DNA of 64,000 bases from Microbacterium hydrocarbonoxydans. Its GTDB lineage: Bacteria; Actinomycetota; Actinomycetes; Actinomycetales; Microbacteriaceae. Below are positions 53,701-61,578 of this stretch, one piece after another. The position numbers and the translations under genes are program-made. The first letter of the stretch is position 1; every line of letters begins with the position of its first letter. The notes below the pieces were generated by a model. That model did not search any database. It was not told the origin of the DNA and was given only the letters and a program-made list of their open reading frames with translations. The stretch is from contig NZ_JAMBOY010000005.1 of NCBI RefSeq assembly GCF_023715885.1, positions 1 to 64,000 on the forward strand, in the 5' to 3' direction.

Positions 53701-54427
53701 CCTCGAGGATGCGTGTGAACACCGCGATCGTGAGGTCGAGGTCGCGGTACTCCTCCATGTCGAGATTGATGAAGGTCCGGTCGGACGCCGCCGTCAGGTA
53801 CAGCGGAAGCAGCCGTTCCACGACCTCGTCGACGACCTGATCGAACGCCCACATCGAGATGTGGCTGATGATCGCCGAGACCTTCACCGAGACGTAGTCG
53901 ACGTCGGGCCGCCGGATCAGATCATGGATGCCGTCGAGCCGCCGCTTCGCCTCGGACTCGCCGAGCACGGCCTCCCCGAGCAGATTGAGGTTCAGGCGCG
54001 CACCCGACTCGCGGATCTTCGCGATCGCCGGACCGAGCTTCGCGGGCCGCGCGTCGACCACGAGATGCCCGACCATCTCGCGCAGCACGCGGCGGGCGAT
54101 CGGCACTACGGGCGCCGGGAGCACGGGCGCGACCCCGCCGCCGATCTTCACCGCGGAGCGCAGGTACCAGGGCAGGAACTCGGGCACGATCGGCGCGATC
54201 CGGTGCAGCTGGGATGCCGCGGCGCCCAGACTCTCCGGACGCATGACGCCGTCGACGAAGCCCAGCGTGAAGGGGAGGCCGTTGGCATCCTGCAGCACGC
54301 CGGCAAGGCGCTCGGCGGCGGGGTCGACGTCGGCCGCTGCCGCTTCGGTCACCCAGCGGCGGGCGAGTGCCACCGCGCGGTCCGCGAGGGTGTCGGACGG
54401 GTCTGCAGACGGCATCGGATCGGCCAT
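50774..54427 (-). CDS. putA: Bifunctional proline dehydrogenase / L-glutamate gamma-semialdehyde dehydrogenase
   Basis: Protein of 1217 residues oxidising proline to glutamate in two steps. Residues about 120-450 are the FAD-containing PRODH barrel (RLNLNLLGEAVLGESEAKRRL, VSVKVSAI, INLDMEEYRDLDLT, KVRLVKGANLA). Residues about 560-1000 are an NAD aldehyde dehydrogenase with LAETSGKNAMIV and the nucleophile GHAGQKC (Cys807); a C-terminal domain of about 200 residues follows. No DNA-binding ribbon-helix-helix domain, so not an autoregulator. TAGCCT lies six bases before the ATG (leaderless). Confidence 0.95.
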   Translation of the reverse strand: MADPMPSADPSDTLADRAVALARRWVTEAAAADVDPAAERLAGVLQDANGLPFTLGFVDGVMRPESLGAAASQLHRIAPIVPEFLPWYLRSAVKIGGGVAPVLPAPVVPIARRVLREMVGHLVVDARPAKLGPAIAKIRESGARLNLNLLGEAVLGESEAKRRLDGIHDLIRRPDVDYVSVKVSAIISHISMWAFDQVVDEVVERLLPLYLTAASDRTFINLDMEEYRDLDLTIAVFTRILEDPRLQGLEAGIVLQAYLPDALPALQELTAWAQDRVAHGGAPIKVRLVKGANLAMERVEATMHGWPTATYDTKVDTDANYLRCLDWALRPENVAAVRLGIAGHNLFGIAYAWLLAGERGVRGATGAGTGAAAQPPIEFEMLLGMAQGQVQAVSREVGEVLLYVPVVKPDEFDVAISYLVRRLEENASPDNFLSAAFRLGDDEALFVREQDRFLDALERSTSPTLRTGPRRTQDRLAPVHESVRPAPVAPAPEEDLTKAVLGISRGSDDTGAPFLETAVYSPRELDRAGDGAPGFSNTADSDPSLPANREWAAGVLGRIGSSALGGDTIAAARVDDVGVLDSTIARIRDAGARWGARPAAERAEVLLRAAAALESRRADLIEVAASETGKVFAEADIEVSEAVDFARYYAATARELDAVAGASFVPAGVTVVAPPWNFPLAIPAGGVLAALAAGSGVVFKPAPQSRRCAAVIAETLWQAGVPRDVLALVDIEEGDLGRDLITHPGVDRVILTGSWETAALFRSWRPDLPLLAETSGKNAMIVTPSADLDLAVSDLVRSAFGHAGQKCSAASLAILVGPVGRSQRFARQLADATRSLHVGWPTDPLAEVGPLIERPQGKLGWALTELEGEERWLIEPAVSADDPTGRLWRPGIRVGVQPGSRFHTEEFFGPVLGVMHAPTLERAIELQNAVAYGLTAGLYTQDPAELGLWLDRVQAGNLYVNRGITGAIVQRQPFGGWKRSSVGPGAKAGGPNYLIGLGSWRSRASGPVSSTLHLRGLDARITALIESAQPSLDYEAFEWLRRSALSDALAWDREFGRVRDVSRLGVERNLFRYRPVPVGIRATSDAGWQELLRVVIAAVRAGAPFTLSTPVGLPAAVRHALGDVGATVYLESDEEWIERMQADGHPSRVRLVGTRTSVGALHRSLAGAVGGDPDLAVYDGEVTSAGRIELLPFVHEQAIAITAHRYGNPDGWSAEVI

Positions 54428-54433
54428 ACGCTC

Positions 54434-54439
54434 AGGCTA
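54434..54439 (-). promoter_or_regulatory. -10 box of leaderless putA mRNA
   Basis: TAGCCT, six bases, ATG at 54427. No ribosome site. Confidence 0.5.
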
Positions 54440-54490
54440 TTACCGCTGCTCCCCACCCCGCGTCCCCGCGCCGACCCCCTCTTTCCCCGC

Positions 54491-54570
54491 GAGCCACCCC
54501 TTTCTGCGCGAGCCACCCTTTTCGTATCGGGCAGCACAGGGGTGGCTGGCACAGAAGGGGGTGGTTCGGC
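54491..54570. repeat. GGGTGG/CCACCC intergenic hairpin repeat, copy 1
   Basis: Two left words GAGCCACCCC (54491-54500) and GAGCCACCC (54510-54518) face AGGGGTGGCT (54538-54547) and GGGGGTGGTTCGGC (54557-54570). Related to the two copies at 56710-56790 and 56842-56926. Between the SDR gene end and the putA start, where it could terminate SDR transcription. Confidence 0.6.
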
Positions 54571-54605
54571 GGGGGCCGCGAGGGGGCGTGAGGGGGCGGT
54601 GAGGG

Positions 54606-55457
54606 CTAGCTCCCCACGGCGAGCATCTCGTCGTAGCCCTCGCGGAACGTCGGGTACGACAGCTCGCCCAGCAGCGCATGAGCGCGGCTGCCGTCGAGCA
54701 CGGTGCCGCCCCCGGCATCCCCCTCGCTCTGCGGAGGAGCCGCGACGCCCAGCCGCGAGGCGATGTGCGCGACCACCTCCCCGAGCCGCACGGGCTCGCG
54801 GTCGATCGCGTGCACGAGGGCGGGCGGGGCGTCCATACGCAGCAGCACGTCGAGGAGCCGCACGAGGTCGTGCTCGTGGATGCGGTTGGTGCGGCGCTCA
54901 TGATCCACGGCGGCCCCGTCGCGCACGCGGCGGATCAGCGAGTCGCGCCCTGGTCCGTAGATGCCCGCGGGGCGTACGACGATCGCTCCGAGCAGCTCGA
55001 CCGCGAGCTCCTCCCCCTCGACGAGGGCGTCGCCGCGCTCGCCGGTCGTGAGCGTCGGATCGGACTCTGTGAGCGGCTCGCGCCCAGTCGGGCCCCCGAA
55101 CTCCTGCGACCCGTACCCCTCGAACACCCTGGTCGACGAGACGAAGAGCACGCGCTCCGGGCGAGCGGGCAGAGCGGCGGCGAGATGCGTGAGGGCTGCA
55201 GGATAGATCGATCCCTCGGGGCCTGACCCCGGCGGAAGCGTGATGACGACCGCATCGAACGTCGGCAGCGGCGAGGAGAGCGGATGCCGCAGATCTGCCT
55301 CGACCGTCGAGAACGCGGCGGGCAGCTCCGAGACGTCGCGGCGGATGGCCGTGACCGCGCACCCGTCGGCGACGAGCCGCTCACCGAGGGCCGTGCCGAG
55401 TGCGCCGCACCCGACGAGGAGTGTGCGTGCGGGGCGGCGCGTGCCGGCATCCGCCAT
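54606..55457 (-). CDS. NAD-dependent epimerase/dehydratase-like SDR protein
   Basis: Rossmann protein of 283 residues. The N-terminus TLLVGCGALGTALGERLVADG has a GxGxxG loop, followed by FDAVVITLPPGS, VLFVSSTRVFEGYG and VVRPAGIYGPGRDSL. The YxxxK catalytic pair of true extended SDRs is not clear, so it belongs to the YeeZ/atypical SDR group. Starts 2 bp after the thioesterase stop, so same operon. Confidence 0.85.
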   Translation of the reverse strand: MADAGTRRPARTLLVGCGALGTALGERLVADGCAVTAIRRDVSELPAAFSTVEADLRHPLSSPLPTFDAVVITLPPGSGPEGSIYPAALTHLAAALPARPERVLFVSSTRVFEGYGSQEFGGPTGREPLTESDPTLTTGERGDALVEGEELAVELLGAIVVRPAGIYGPGRDSLIRRVRDGAAVDHERRTNRIHEHDLVRLLDVLLRMDAPPALVHAIDREPVRLGEVVAHIASRLGVAAPPQSEGDAGGGTVLDGSRAHALLGELSYPTFREGYDEMLAVGS

Positions 55458-55459
55458 GA

Positions 55460-56047
55460 TCAGCTCCACTCGCTCGGAGCGGGCATGCGCACGGGAGGAA
55501 GAGCGGATGCCGCGGCCCAGTCGTGCACCCAGGCGTCGATCTCGCGCACGCCCTCCGGCTTGCCGACGGCGGCGAACAGCTCTTCGTTGCTGACGGTGCC
55601 GCCGGTGCGGCGCAGCATCCTGGCGCGAACGATCGCCCGCGCGTACACCTGCCCCTTGACGACGGCACGGTGCTCCAGGAAGAGCGCCTTCTCGTCGTGG
55701 CCGATGAATCGGGACTGCACCTCGAACCGCTGCCAGAGCTGCAGGGACTTGCGGAAGGTGATCGTCTCGCTCGACACGACCGCGTACCAGCCTCGATCCT
55801 TCATGGCGTCGAAGAGTCCGGTGCGGATGAGCAGGTCCCATCGCCCGAGGTCGAACAGCGAGAGGTAACGCCCGTTGTTCATGTGACGGAGGATGTCGAT
55901 GTCGCTCGGGAGCGTCGTCAACCGGATGGTGCCGACGGCGGTGGGGTCGAGGGTCTTACCGCGCCGGGCGCGACGACGGGCTGCGAGGATCACCAGAAGG
56001 GTGCGCCAGATCACGTTCACGAGGATCGATCGTAGCCATCGGCGCAC
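55460..56047 (-). CDS. Acyl-CoA thioesterase-like hotdog protein
   Basis: Hotdog-fold protein of 195 residues with an N-terminal hydrophobic segment (WLRSILVNVIWRTLLVILAARRRARRGK) that may anchor it. The family motif LTTLPSDIDILRHMNNGRYLSLFDLGRWDLL is clear, followed by VSSETITFRKSLQLWQRFEV. Of the THEM6/4HBT-like group. GTG start at 56047. Forms a two-gene operon with the SDR. Confidence 0.85.
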   Translation of the reverse strand: MRRWLRSILVNVIWRTLLVILAARRRARRGKTLDPTAVGTIRLTTLPSDIDILRHMNNGRYLSLFDLGRWDLLIRTGLFDAMKDRGWYAVVSSETITFRKSLQLWQRFEVQSRFIGHDEKALFLEHRAVVKGQVYARAIVRARMLRRTGGTVSNEELFAAVGKPEGVREIDAWVHDWAAASALPPVRMPAPSEWS

Positions 56048-56138
56048 GATCGGCGAACATCGTTGTCAGATTCCTCCAGGTGGTGTTACAGCGGCATTTC
56101 GGCATCCTGCTCGATTTCTCGATCGTGTGTGCCGCGCG

Positions 56139-56144
56139 TAGAGT
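56139..56144 (+). promoter_or_regulatory. -10 box of leaderless GNAT mRNA
   Basis: TAGAGT, six bases, then ATG at 56151. The same hexamer and spacing as upstream of the serine hydrolase at 42224. Confidence 0.5.
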
Positions 56145-56150
56145 CACCGC

Positions 56151-56660
56151 ATGAGCGCCGAAGCCCACCCTGAAGTCATCGTCCGTCCGGTCCGTGATGT
56201 GGACGCGGAAGCCCTTGGTCGCGTGCACGCGCAGTGCTGGCACGAGACCTACGACCACCTGATCAGCAAGGCCGCGCTCGAGAAGGTCTCGCCCCGGCGC
56301 ATGGCCGAGCTGTGGACGCACTGGGCCGCTCAGGGCCCCGAGTTCACGATGAACGCGGCGCTCGTCGACGGCGAGATCGTGGGCTTCGCCGGCTCCGGTC
56401 CCGCCCGCGACAAGGACGCCCCCGCGTTCCGCGAGCTCTACTTCATCTACCTGCTCGACGCCTGGCACGGCACCGGCATCGGCCAGAAGCTGTTCGACGC
56501 CGCGGTCGAGAAGGACGAGCCCCTGTACCTCTGGGTCGCCGAGGACAACCCCCGCGCGCACCGCTTCTACACGCGCAACGGCTTCACCCTCGACGGCGCG
56601 ACGCACACCGAGCCGTTCCTCGGCGAGACCCTCACCGAGGTGCGCTTCACCCGCTCCTGA
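56151..56660 (+). CDS. GNAT family N-acetyltransferase
   Basis: Acetyltransferase of 169 residues. IVRPVRDVDAEALGRVHAQCWHETYDHLI at the N-terminus, the acetyl-CoA loop region LLDAWHGTGIGQKLFDAAVEK and LWVAEDNPRAHRFYTRNGFTLDGAT are typical. Monocistronic, with a leaderless start. Substrate unknown. Confidence 0.92.
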   Translation: MSAEAHPEVIVRPVRDVDAEALGRVHAQCWHETYDHLISKAALEKVSPRRMAELWTHWAAQGPEFTMNAALVDGEIVGFAGSGPARDKDAPAFRELYFIYLLDAWHGTGIGQKLFDAAVEKDEPLYLWVAEDNPRAHRFYTRNGFTLDGATHTEPFLGETLTEVRFTRS

Positions 56661-56709
56661 GTCGCCGGCTCGCGACGCCGCGCCGCGCGTGGGCGCCGCG
56701 CCGGCCCCG

Positions 56710-56790
56710 CCGAGCCACCCCTCTTTCACCGAACCACCCCCCTGCGTGCTGAACGCAGGGGGGTGGTTCGCACGCTAGGGGGTGGCTCGG
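56710..56790. repeat. GGGTGG/CCACCC intergenic hairpin repeat, copy 2 (nested)
   Basis: The inner hairpin has perfect 18-bp arms (56730-56747 and 56753-56770) with a 5-base loop GCTGA. Outer perfect 12-bp arms CCGAGCCACCCC (56710-56721) and GGGGTGGCTCGG (56779-56790) enclose it. Between the convergent GNAT and cytochrome b genes; a strong bidirectional terminator candidate. Confidence 0.75.
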
Positions 56791-56841
56791 CGCCGCTAGG
56801 CGCGCGAGGCTGAGTTGCCGCGGCGCCGCGCGCCCCAGCCC

Positions 56842-56926
56842 TGCCGAACCACCCGTTTTTCGCCGAACCACCCCCGTGCGTGCTGAACGCAGGAGGGTGG
56901 TTCGGCAAGAAGGGGGTGGTTCGGCA
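56842..56926. repeat. GGGTGG/CCACCC intergenic hairpin repeat, copy 3 (nested)
   Basis: Inner arms at 56862-56881 and 56887-56906 pair at 18 of 20 positions around the same GCTGA loop. Outer arms TGCCGAACCACCC (56842-56854) and GGGTGGTTCGGCA (56914-56926) are perfect. A second nested copy 51 bp from copy 2, so the 286-bp gap is almost wholly repeat. Confidence 0.75.
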
Positions 56927-56946
56927 AGAAGGGGAAGGGAGGAGAG

Positions 56947-58707
56947 TCAGCGCCCCGAGACGTTGCCGAACAGACGGGCGATCGGCGCGATCACGAGCGG
57001 GCGCGCCGCGACCCAGCCGATCGCGATCACGACCATGGACGCCACAAACACCCAGAATCCGGTCCAGGTGACGGCATCCTGCGCAGCGTACATGTGGTTG
57101 AGGTTGCGCAGGAAACCGGTGAGGAACACCAGCGCGACGTGCACGATGATGAACGCCACGAAGTACAGCATCACCGGGAAGTGCACGGCGCGAGCCCATT
57201 CGATCGGGTATGCCTTCGACAGCCGCTCGGCCTTCTTCGGCCACATCCCCGACATGCGGAATCCCGTCACGGCGGCGAGCGGCGCGGCGAGGAACACCGT
57301 TGCGAAGTACGCGATCTGCTGCAGGCTGTTGTAGTTGTTCCAGCCGTTCTCGTGCGGCCAGTCGAACGACAGGTACTGCAGCGCAGCCGACAGCGCGTTC
57401 GGGAAGACCTCCCAGCTCGTCGGCACGATCCGCGCCCAATGGCCGGTGGTGAACAGCAGCACGACGAAGATCACGCCGTTCACGAGCCACAGGATGTCGA
57501 GCGCCTGGTGGAACCAGATCGTCAGGCTGGTCTTGCCCTTGGGGTTGTTGCGCGGCGTCCAGAACGCGGTCGGCCGCTTCTCGGTGCGGATGCGCAGTCC
57601 CGATCGGATGATCAGCACCATGAGGAACACGTTGAAGAAGTGCTGCCAGCCGATCCAGGGAGCGAAACCGGGTTCGACATGCACGGCCGGTTCGTACTCG
57701 CCGGGGAAGGCCGCGAGGAAGTCCTGCATGAACGGGAGGCTCAACAGCGCCCGCACGAACGCGACGGCAGCGCCGGCAAGGATGCCGAGGGCTGCGGCGC
57801 CGAAGAGTCCGGCGATCGCCTGCGGCCACGTCGGGCGACGGGAGGCGGATGCCGGTGCCGCGGCGACATGGCGGGGAGCCCGACCATCCCATACCGTCTT
57901 CGTCCACGGAAGCGGGCTGGAGACGTCGGCCGTCGCGACGGCGGAGCCGGGCGCGGGTGCGGTCTCGCTTCCGGTCGCAATCCGTGTCGCGACCGGGGTC
58001 GTCGTCTCGGTTCCGGTCGCACTTCGTGCCGCGGAGCAGGGGTCTTCGGCGGCATGAACTGCGACTGAAGCGTCGAGACTGCGGTGAACCGTGCGTGGCA
58101 CTGTGTCCGCCGGAGGCCACGGCTCTCCGCCGGATGTGCGCGGAAGACCCCGGCGTACGGCGGTCGGCGTCTGGTTCCGCTCTGCGCGCTCGACGACCGG
58201 GTGCGCGTCGACGACGCGGGGGGAGGAAAGCGTCTCGTCTCGCTCCGCTCGCTCGAAGGCCGGTGGGTGGGTCGCGCGCTCGACGACCCGCGCTTCGACA
58301 GCGTCATCGATCGGTCCGAAGGGGGGCCATGGCTCTCCCCCGGGGACCCGCGGCAGCCCCCGCCGCAGACTCCGGACTCCCCGGCTCGAAGGGCTCGGCC
58401 CAGGGGCTGACGGCGCGCCCCCGGGTTCGACGACCGAGGCGACATCCGGACTCGCTGCCTGCGTTTCTTCCCGCTCGGCTCGCCCAGCGACCGGGGCTTC
58501 GGCCAGGTGCGGGGCAGCCACATCGGGGGCCGACACGCCGGATCCCGGACGTACGCCCACGACGGGTCCGACATGTGGCGTGTCGACCCCCGGAGTGTCG
58601 GAACCCTCCGGAGCCTCGACGCCGGCGACCTCGACGACCCCGGCGGGCGGCCAGGGCTCGCCGCCGGGTGTGCGCGGGAGGCCGCGGCGCAGCATCCGCT
58701 CTGCCAT
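56947..58707 (-). CDS. Cytochrome b/b6-domain membrane protein with long repetitive N-terminus
   Basis: Protein of 586 residues. Residues about 1-285 are Pro/Arg/Ala-rich and disordered, with the motif RRGLPRxxGGEPWPP three times (7-21, 115-129, 185-199) and three RAERxET-like segments (75-82, 152-159, 173-180). Residues 294-580 form a cytochrome b561-like helix bundle with candidate heme histidines (His356, His400, His509, His523). It starts 2 bp after etfA, so it is the third gene of etfB-etfA-cytb and probably passes electrons between the flavoprotein and quinone. FWTPRNNPKGKTSL is a conserved loop. Confidence 0.82.
   Translation of the reverse strand: MAERMLRRGLPRTPGGEPWPPAGVVEVAGVEAPEGSDTPGVDTPHVGPVVGVRPGSGVSAPDVAAPHLAEAPVAGRAEREETQAASPDVASVVEPGGAPSAPGPSPSSRGVRSLRRGLPRVPGGEPWPPFGPIDDAVEARVVERATHPPAFERAERDETLSSPRVVDAHPVVERAERNQTPTAVRRGLPRTSGGEPWPPADTVPRTVHRSLDASVAVHAAEDPCSAARSATGTETTTPVATRIATGSETAPAPGSAVATADVSSPLPWTKTVWDGRAPRHVAAAPASASRRPTWPQAIAGLFGAAALGILAGAAVAFVRALLSLPFMQDFLAAFPGEYEPAVHVEPGFAPWIGWQHFFNVFLMVLIIRSGLRIRTEKRPTAFWTPRNNPKGKTSLTIWFHQALDILWLVNGVIFVVLLFTTGHWARIVPTSWEVFPNALSAALQYLSFDWPHENGWNNYNSLQQIAYFATVFLAAPLAAVTGFRMSGMWPKKAERLSKAYPIEWARAVHFPVMLYFVAFIIVHVALVFLTGFLRNLNHMYAAQDAVTWTGFWVFVASMVVIAIGWVAARPLVIAPIARLFGNVSGR
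58111..58689. repeat. Coding repeats in the cytochrome b N-terminus
   Basis: RRGLPRxxGGEPWPP is encoded at 58645-58689, 58321-58365 and 58111-58155. Between them three degenerate copies of the genomic repeat seen at 62867-62955 lie in the coding strand: 58462-58492, 58231-58263 and 58168-58198. Confidence 0.7.
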
Positions 58708-58709
58708 GT

Positions 58710-59681
58710 CTACTTCTTCCGGGCCTCGAGGGCGGCGATCACCTGGGGCACGACCGTGAACAGGTCGCCGACGATGCCGAAGTCGGCGACGTCGAAGATG
58801 GGCGCCTCGGCGTCCTTGTTGATCGCGACGATCGTCTTGGCGGTCTGCATGCCGGCGCGGTGCTGGATGGCGCCGGAGATGCCGAGAGCGACGTACAGCT
58901 GCGGCGACACCGACACCCCGGTCTGGCCGACCTGGTGCGACTGCGGGATGTATCCGGCGTCGACCGCCGCACGCGAGGCTCCGACGGCGGCGCCGAGCGC
59001 GTCGGCGAGCTCCTCGACGAGCACGAACTTCTCCTTCGAGGCAAGGCCTCGTCCGCCCGAGACCACGCGCTGGGCACCGCGCAGTTCGGGGCGGGTCGAC
59101 GTCGTCTCGACCGCCTCGACGGCGCCGACCGTGGCAGCGGCGGCTCCGGATGCCGTGACGGCGAGCTCCTCGACGATGGGCGCGTCGACGGCGCCGGCGC
59201 GGGCCTCGACCGCGCCCTGTCGCACGGTGATGACCGGAGTCCCGTAGGTGGGTGCCGCGTCGACGAGATAGGCCCCGCCGTACACGGAGTGATGCGCCAC
59301 GACGCCCTCGTCGTCGCGAGACACACCGACGGCGTCGACGCACAGGGCGCTGCGGGTGCGCGCGGCGAAGCGCCCCGCGACGTCGCGCCCGGCGATCGAG
59401 TTCGAGATGAGCACGGCATCCGGCTGCACCTTCTCGAACGCCGCCTGGAGGGCATCGACCACCGGCACGGTGAGCAGGCTGTCGTCTCCGGAAGCGGTCA
59501 GCACGACGGCGGCACCCGCCGTGCCGGCCCTGGCGGCGGCATCCGCCGCGCCGCCGACGATGAGCGCGACAGGCGAGCCGATGGTCGATGCGGCGCCCAG
59601 CAGGGCGGCGGCGCTGCTGGCCGGCGCGCCGGAGGGGTCGACGTCGATCAGCACGAGCACGGGGTTCTCGGGGTAGCTCAT
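58710..59681 (-). CDS. etfA: Electron transfer flavoprotein subunit alpha
   Basis: Protein of 323 residues. The C-terminal FAD domain carries [68 protein letters not shown] and [24 protein letters not shown], all EtfA hallmarks. Forms the FAD/AMP heterodimer with EtfB and shuttles electrons from acyl-CoA and related dehydrogenases. One base after etfB and 2 bp before the cytochrome b gene. Confidence 0.95.
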   Translation of the reverse strand: MSYPENPVLVLIDVDPSGAPASSAAALLGAASTIGSPVALIVGGAADAAARAGTAGAAVVLTASGDDSLLTVPVVDALQAAFEKVQPDAVLISNSIAGRDVAGRFAARTRSALCVDAVGVSRDDEGVVAHHSVYGGAYLVDAAPTYGTPVITVRQGAVEARAGAVDAPIVEELAVTASGAAAATVGAVEAVETTSTRPELRGAQRVVSGGRGLASKEKFVLVEELADALGAAVGASRAAVDAGYIPQSHQVGQTGVSVSPQLYVALGISGAIQHRAGMQTAKTIVAINKDAEAPIFDVADFGIVGDLFTVVPQVIAALEARKK

Positions 59682-59682
59682 G

Positions 59683-60459
59683 TCACACCAGCCTGTTCTC
59701 TGCGAGGTAGTCGACGAGCTTCTGGGCGGCGTCGCCCTCGTCGACGATCTTCACGCCCGCGGCGCGCGGCGGCTTCTCCGACACCGCGGTCATGATCGTG
59801 CGCGGAGCGTCGGCGGGGTCGGCCGAGACACCGAGGTCGTCGAGGGTCAGCACCTCGAGCGGCTTCTTCTTAGCCGCCATGATGCCTTTGAAGTTCGGGA
59901 AGCGCGCGTCGGGCAGCGCCTCGGTGATCGAGATGACGGCGGGGAGGGATGCCGAGATCGGCTGCGCTCCGGCATCCGCTGCCCTCGTGCCGGTGATGCC
60001 GTCGGCGGCGATCTCGACCATGGTGAGCGCGGTCGCGTGCGGCCAGCCGAGGTGCTCCGCGAGCATGGCGGCCATGACACCGCCGGACCCGTCGGTGGAG
60101 AGATTGCCGGCGATGACGAGGTCGGGCGCACCGCGGCGGATCGCGGCGGCGAGGACCTCGGCCGTGAGCCCGAGGTCGGCGCCCACAAGGCGCTCGTCGG
60201 CGATGTGCACGGCCGATCCGGCGCCGATCGCGAGTGCTCGGCGCACCGACGCGGTCGAACCCTCGGGGGCCATCGCGACGGCCACGACCTCGGTGCCCTC
60301 GTTCTTGTCGGCGTGGCTCAGCGCGACCTCGAGCGCGCGCTCGGTGATCTCGTCGAGTACGACGTCTCCGGCCGCGCGATCGGCCAGGCCGGTCTCGAGG
60401 TCCAGCTTGCGGTCGCCGTAGGTGTCGGGCACCTCTTTGACCAGGACGAAGATCTTCAT
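59683..60459 (-). CDS. etfB: Electron transfer flavoprotein subunit beta
   Basis: Protein of 258 residues with [13 protein letters not shown], the AMP-binding region [56 protein letters not shown] and the C-terminal [17 protein letters not shown] recognition-loop area. First gene of etfB-etfA-cytb. GAGGAG ribosome site 7 bases before the ATG and a TAGAAT -10-like box at about 60485-60490. Confidence 0.95.
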   Translation of the reverse strand: MKIFVLVKEVPDTYGDRKLDLETGLADRAAGDVVLDEITERALEVALSHADKNEGTEVVAVAMAPEGSTASVRRALAIGAGSAVHIADERLVGADLGLTAEVLAAAIRRGAPDLVIAGNLSTDGSGGVMAAMLAEHLGWPHATALTMVEIAADGITGTRAADAGAQPISASLPAVISITEALPDARFPNFKGIMAAKKKPLEVLTLDDLGVSADPADAPRTIMTAVSEKPPRAAGVKIVDEGDAAQKLVDYLAENRLV

Positions 60460-60557
60460 CGAATGCTCCTCACGACTGCCTCGATTCTAGCGTGGTGAAA
60501 CTGAGTCCCATCCGGAAAGCGACCGAGAACCAACGGTCTGCGGATCGCCGCATGCCC

Positions 60558-60563
60558 TACCGT
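60558..60563 (+). promoter_or_regulatory. -10 box upstream of MarR gene
   Basis: TACCGT, six bases, then GTG at 60570. Supports the leaderless GTG as start. Confidence 0.4.
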
Positions 60564-60569
60564 AGAGAC

Positions 60570-61106
60570 GTGGTTCGATCCCGTCCTCTGCCCGTCGATC
60601 CGCTCGCCGAAGCGAAGCGGCAGTGGCTCGCGCACGGATGGACGGATGCCGCAGACGGCATGACCGTCGTGACCTCGGTCATGCGGGCCCAGCAGCTGCT
60701 GCTCGCGCGGGTCGACGCGACCCTGAAGCCGTTCGCCCTGACCTTCGCGCGCTACGAGATGCTGCGCCTGCTCGCGTTCAGCCGCGCGGGTCGCCTGCCC
60801 CTGTCGAGCGTCGTCGCCCGCCTGCAGGTGCACGCGACGACCGTCACCAGCACCGCCGAGCGCCTCGTCCGTGACGGGCTCATCGTGCGCGAGCCACACC
60901 CGCACGACGGACGCGCCGCGCTGCTCGCCCTGACGCCGACCGGTCGCGACCTCGTCGAGAAGGCCACGGCCGCGCTCAACGCCGAGGTCTTCTCCGACCC
61001 CGGCATCAGCCGCGACGACGCCACCGAGCTCGTCGCGATCGTCGCCCGCATGCGCAAAGCCGCCGGCGACTTCGCCGACCCGCGCCCTCAACCCGACGCG
61101 CTCTGA
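60570..61106 (+). CDS. MarR family transcriptional regulator
   Basis: Regulator of 178 residues from the GTG at 60570 (an ATG at 60552 and a GTG at 60492 are in frame; the first lies upstream of the -10 box). Winged helix: FARYEMLRLLAFSRAGRLPLSSVVARLQVHATTVTSTAERLVRDGLIVREPHPHDGRAALLALTPTG. Divergent from etfBA and followed by two small genes, so it may control either side. Start position is uncertain. Confidence 0.85.
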   Translation: MVRSRPLPVDPLAEAKRQWLAHGWTDAADGMTVVTSVMRAQQLLLARVDATLKPFALTFARYEMLRLLAFSRAGRLPLSSVVARLQVHATTVTSTAERLVRDGLIVREPHPHDGRAALLALTPTGRDLVEKATAALNAEVFSDPGISRDDATELVAIVARMRKAAGDFADPRPQPDAL

Positions 61107-61107
61107 C

Positions 61108-61578
61108 ATGGCTCGGTTCGTGCTCGAGCGGGTGATCGCGGCTCCCCCGGCCGAGGTCTTCGCCGCCTCGCTGGATCCCGAGCTGCACGTGCGCTCGATG
61201 GCACGGCATGGCGAGACCATGGTCGAGGCTCCGGCCGGGGGTGTCTTCGCCGAGGGGTCGACGGTCACCTGGCGGGCGCGGCACCTCGGCATCCCGTTCC
61301 GACTGCGGTCGATGGTGTTCGACATCGACCCGCCGCGCGGGTTCCGGGACCGCCAGATCGCCGGTCCCTTCGGAGCGTTCCTGCACGAGCACGAGTTCCA
61401 TCCGCACGAGCGCGGGACGCTCATGCGCGACACGATCACATTCCGCTCCCCGTTCGGCCCCATCGGACGCGTCGTCGACCGGCTGTTCATGACGGAGTAC
61501 CTGCGGCGGCTCATCGCGGAACGCAACGACACCATCTCCGCCGAGATCGAGGGCCGCGGGCGTACCCTGTCGCCATGA
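61108..61578 (+). CDS. SRPBCC (START-like) domain protein
   Basis: Protein of 156 residues with the SRPBCC ligand-binding fold: RFVLERVIAAPPAEVFAASLDPELHVRSM at the N-terminus and HEHEFHPHERGTLMRDTITFRSPFGPIGRVVDRLFMTEYLRRLI at the C-terminus, as in polyketide-cyclase-like proteins. One base after the MarR stop and ATGA overlap with the DUF1905 gene. Function unknown. Confidence 0.87.
   Translation: MARFVLERVIAAPPAEVFAASLDPELHVRSMARHGETMVEAPAGGVFAEGSTVTWRARHLGIPFRLRSMVFDIDPPRGFRDRQIAGPFGAFLHEHEFHPHERGTLMRDTITFRSPFGPIGRVVDRLFMTEYLRRLIAERNDTISAEIEGRGRTLSP

Noticed and set aside
50816..55051. A 1411-codon open frame on the plus strand opposite putA
   Set aside because: Shadow of the putA third-codon-position GC bias. 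Its protein is Arg/Pro/Gly/His-rich with no domain, while the minus strand encodes a full PutA.
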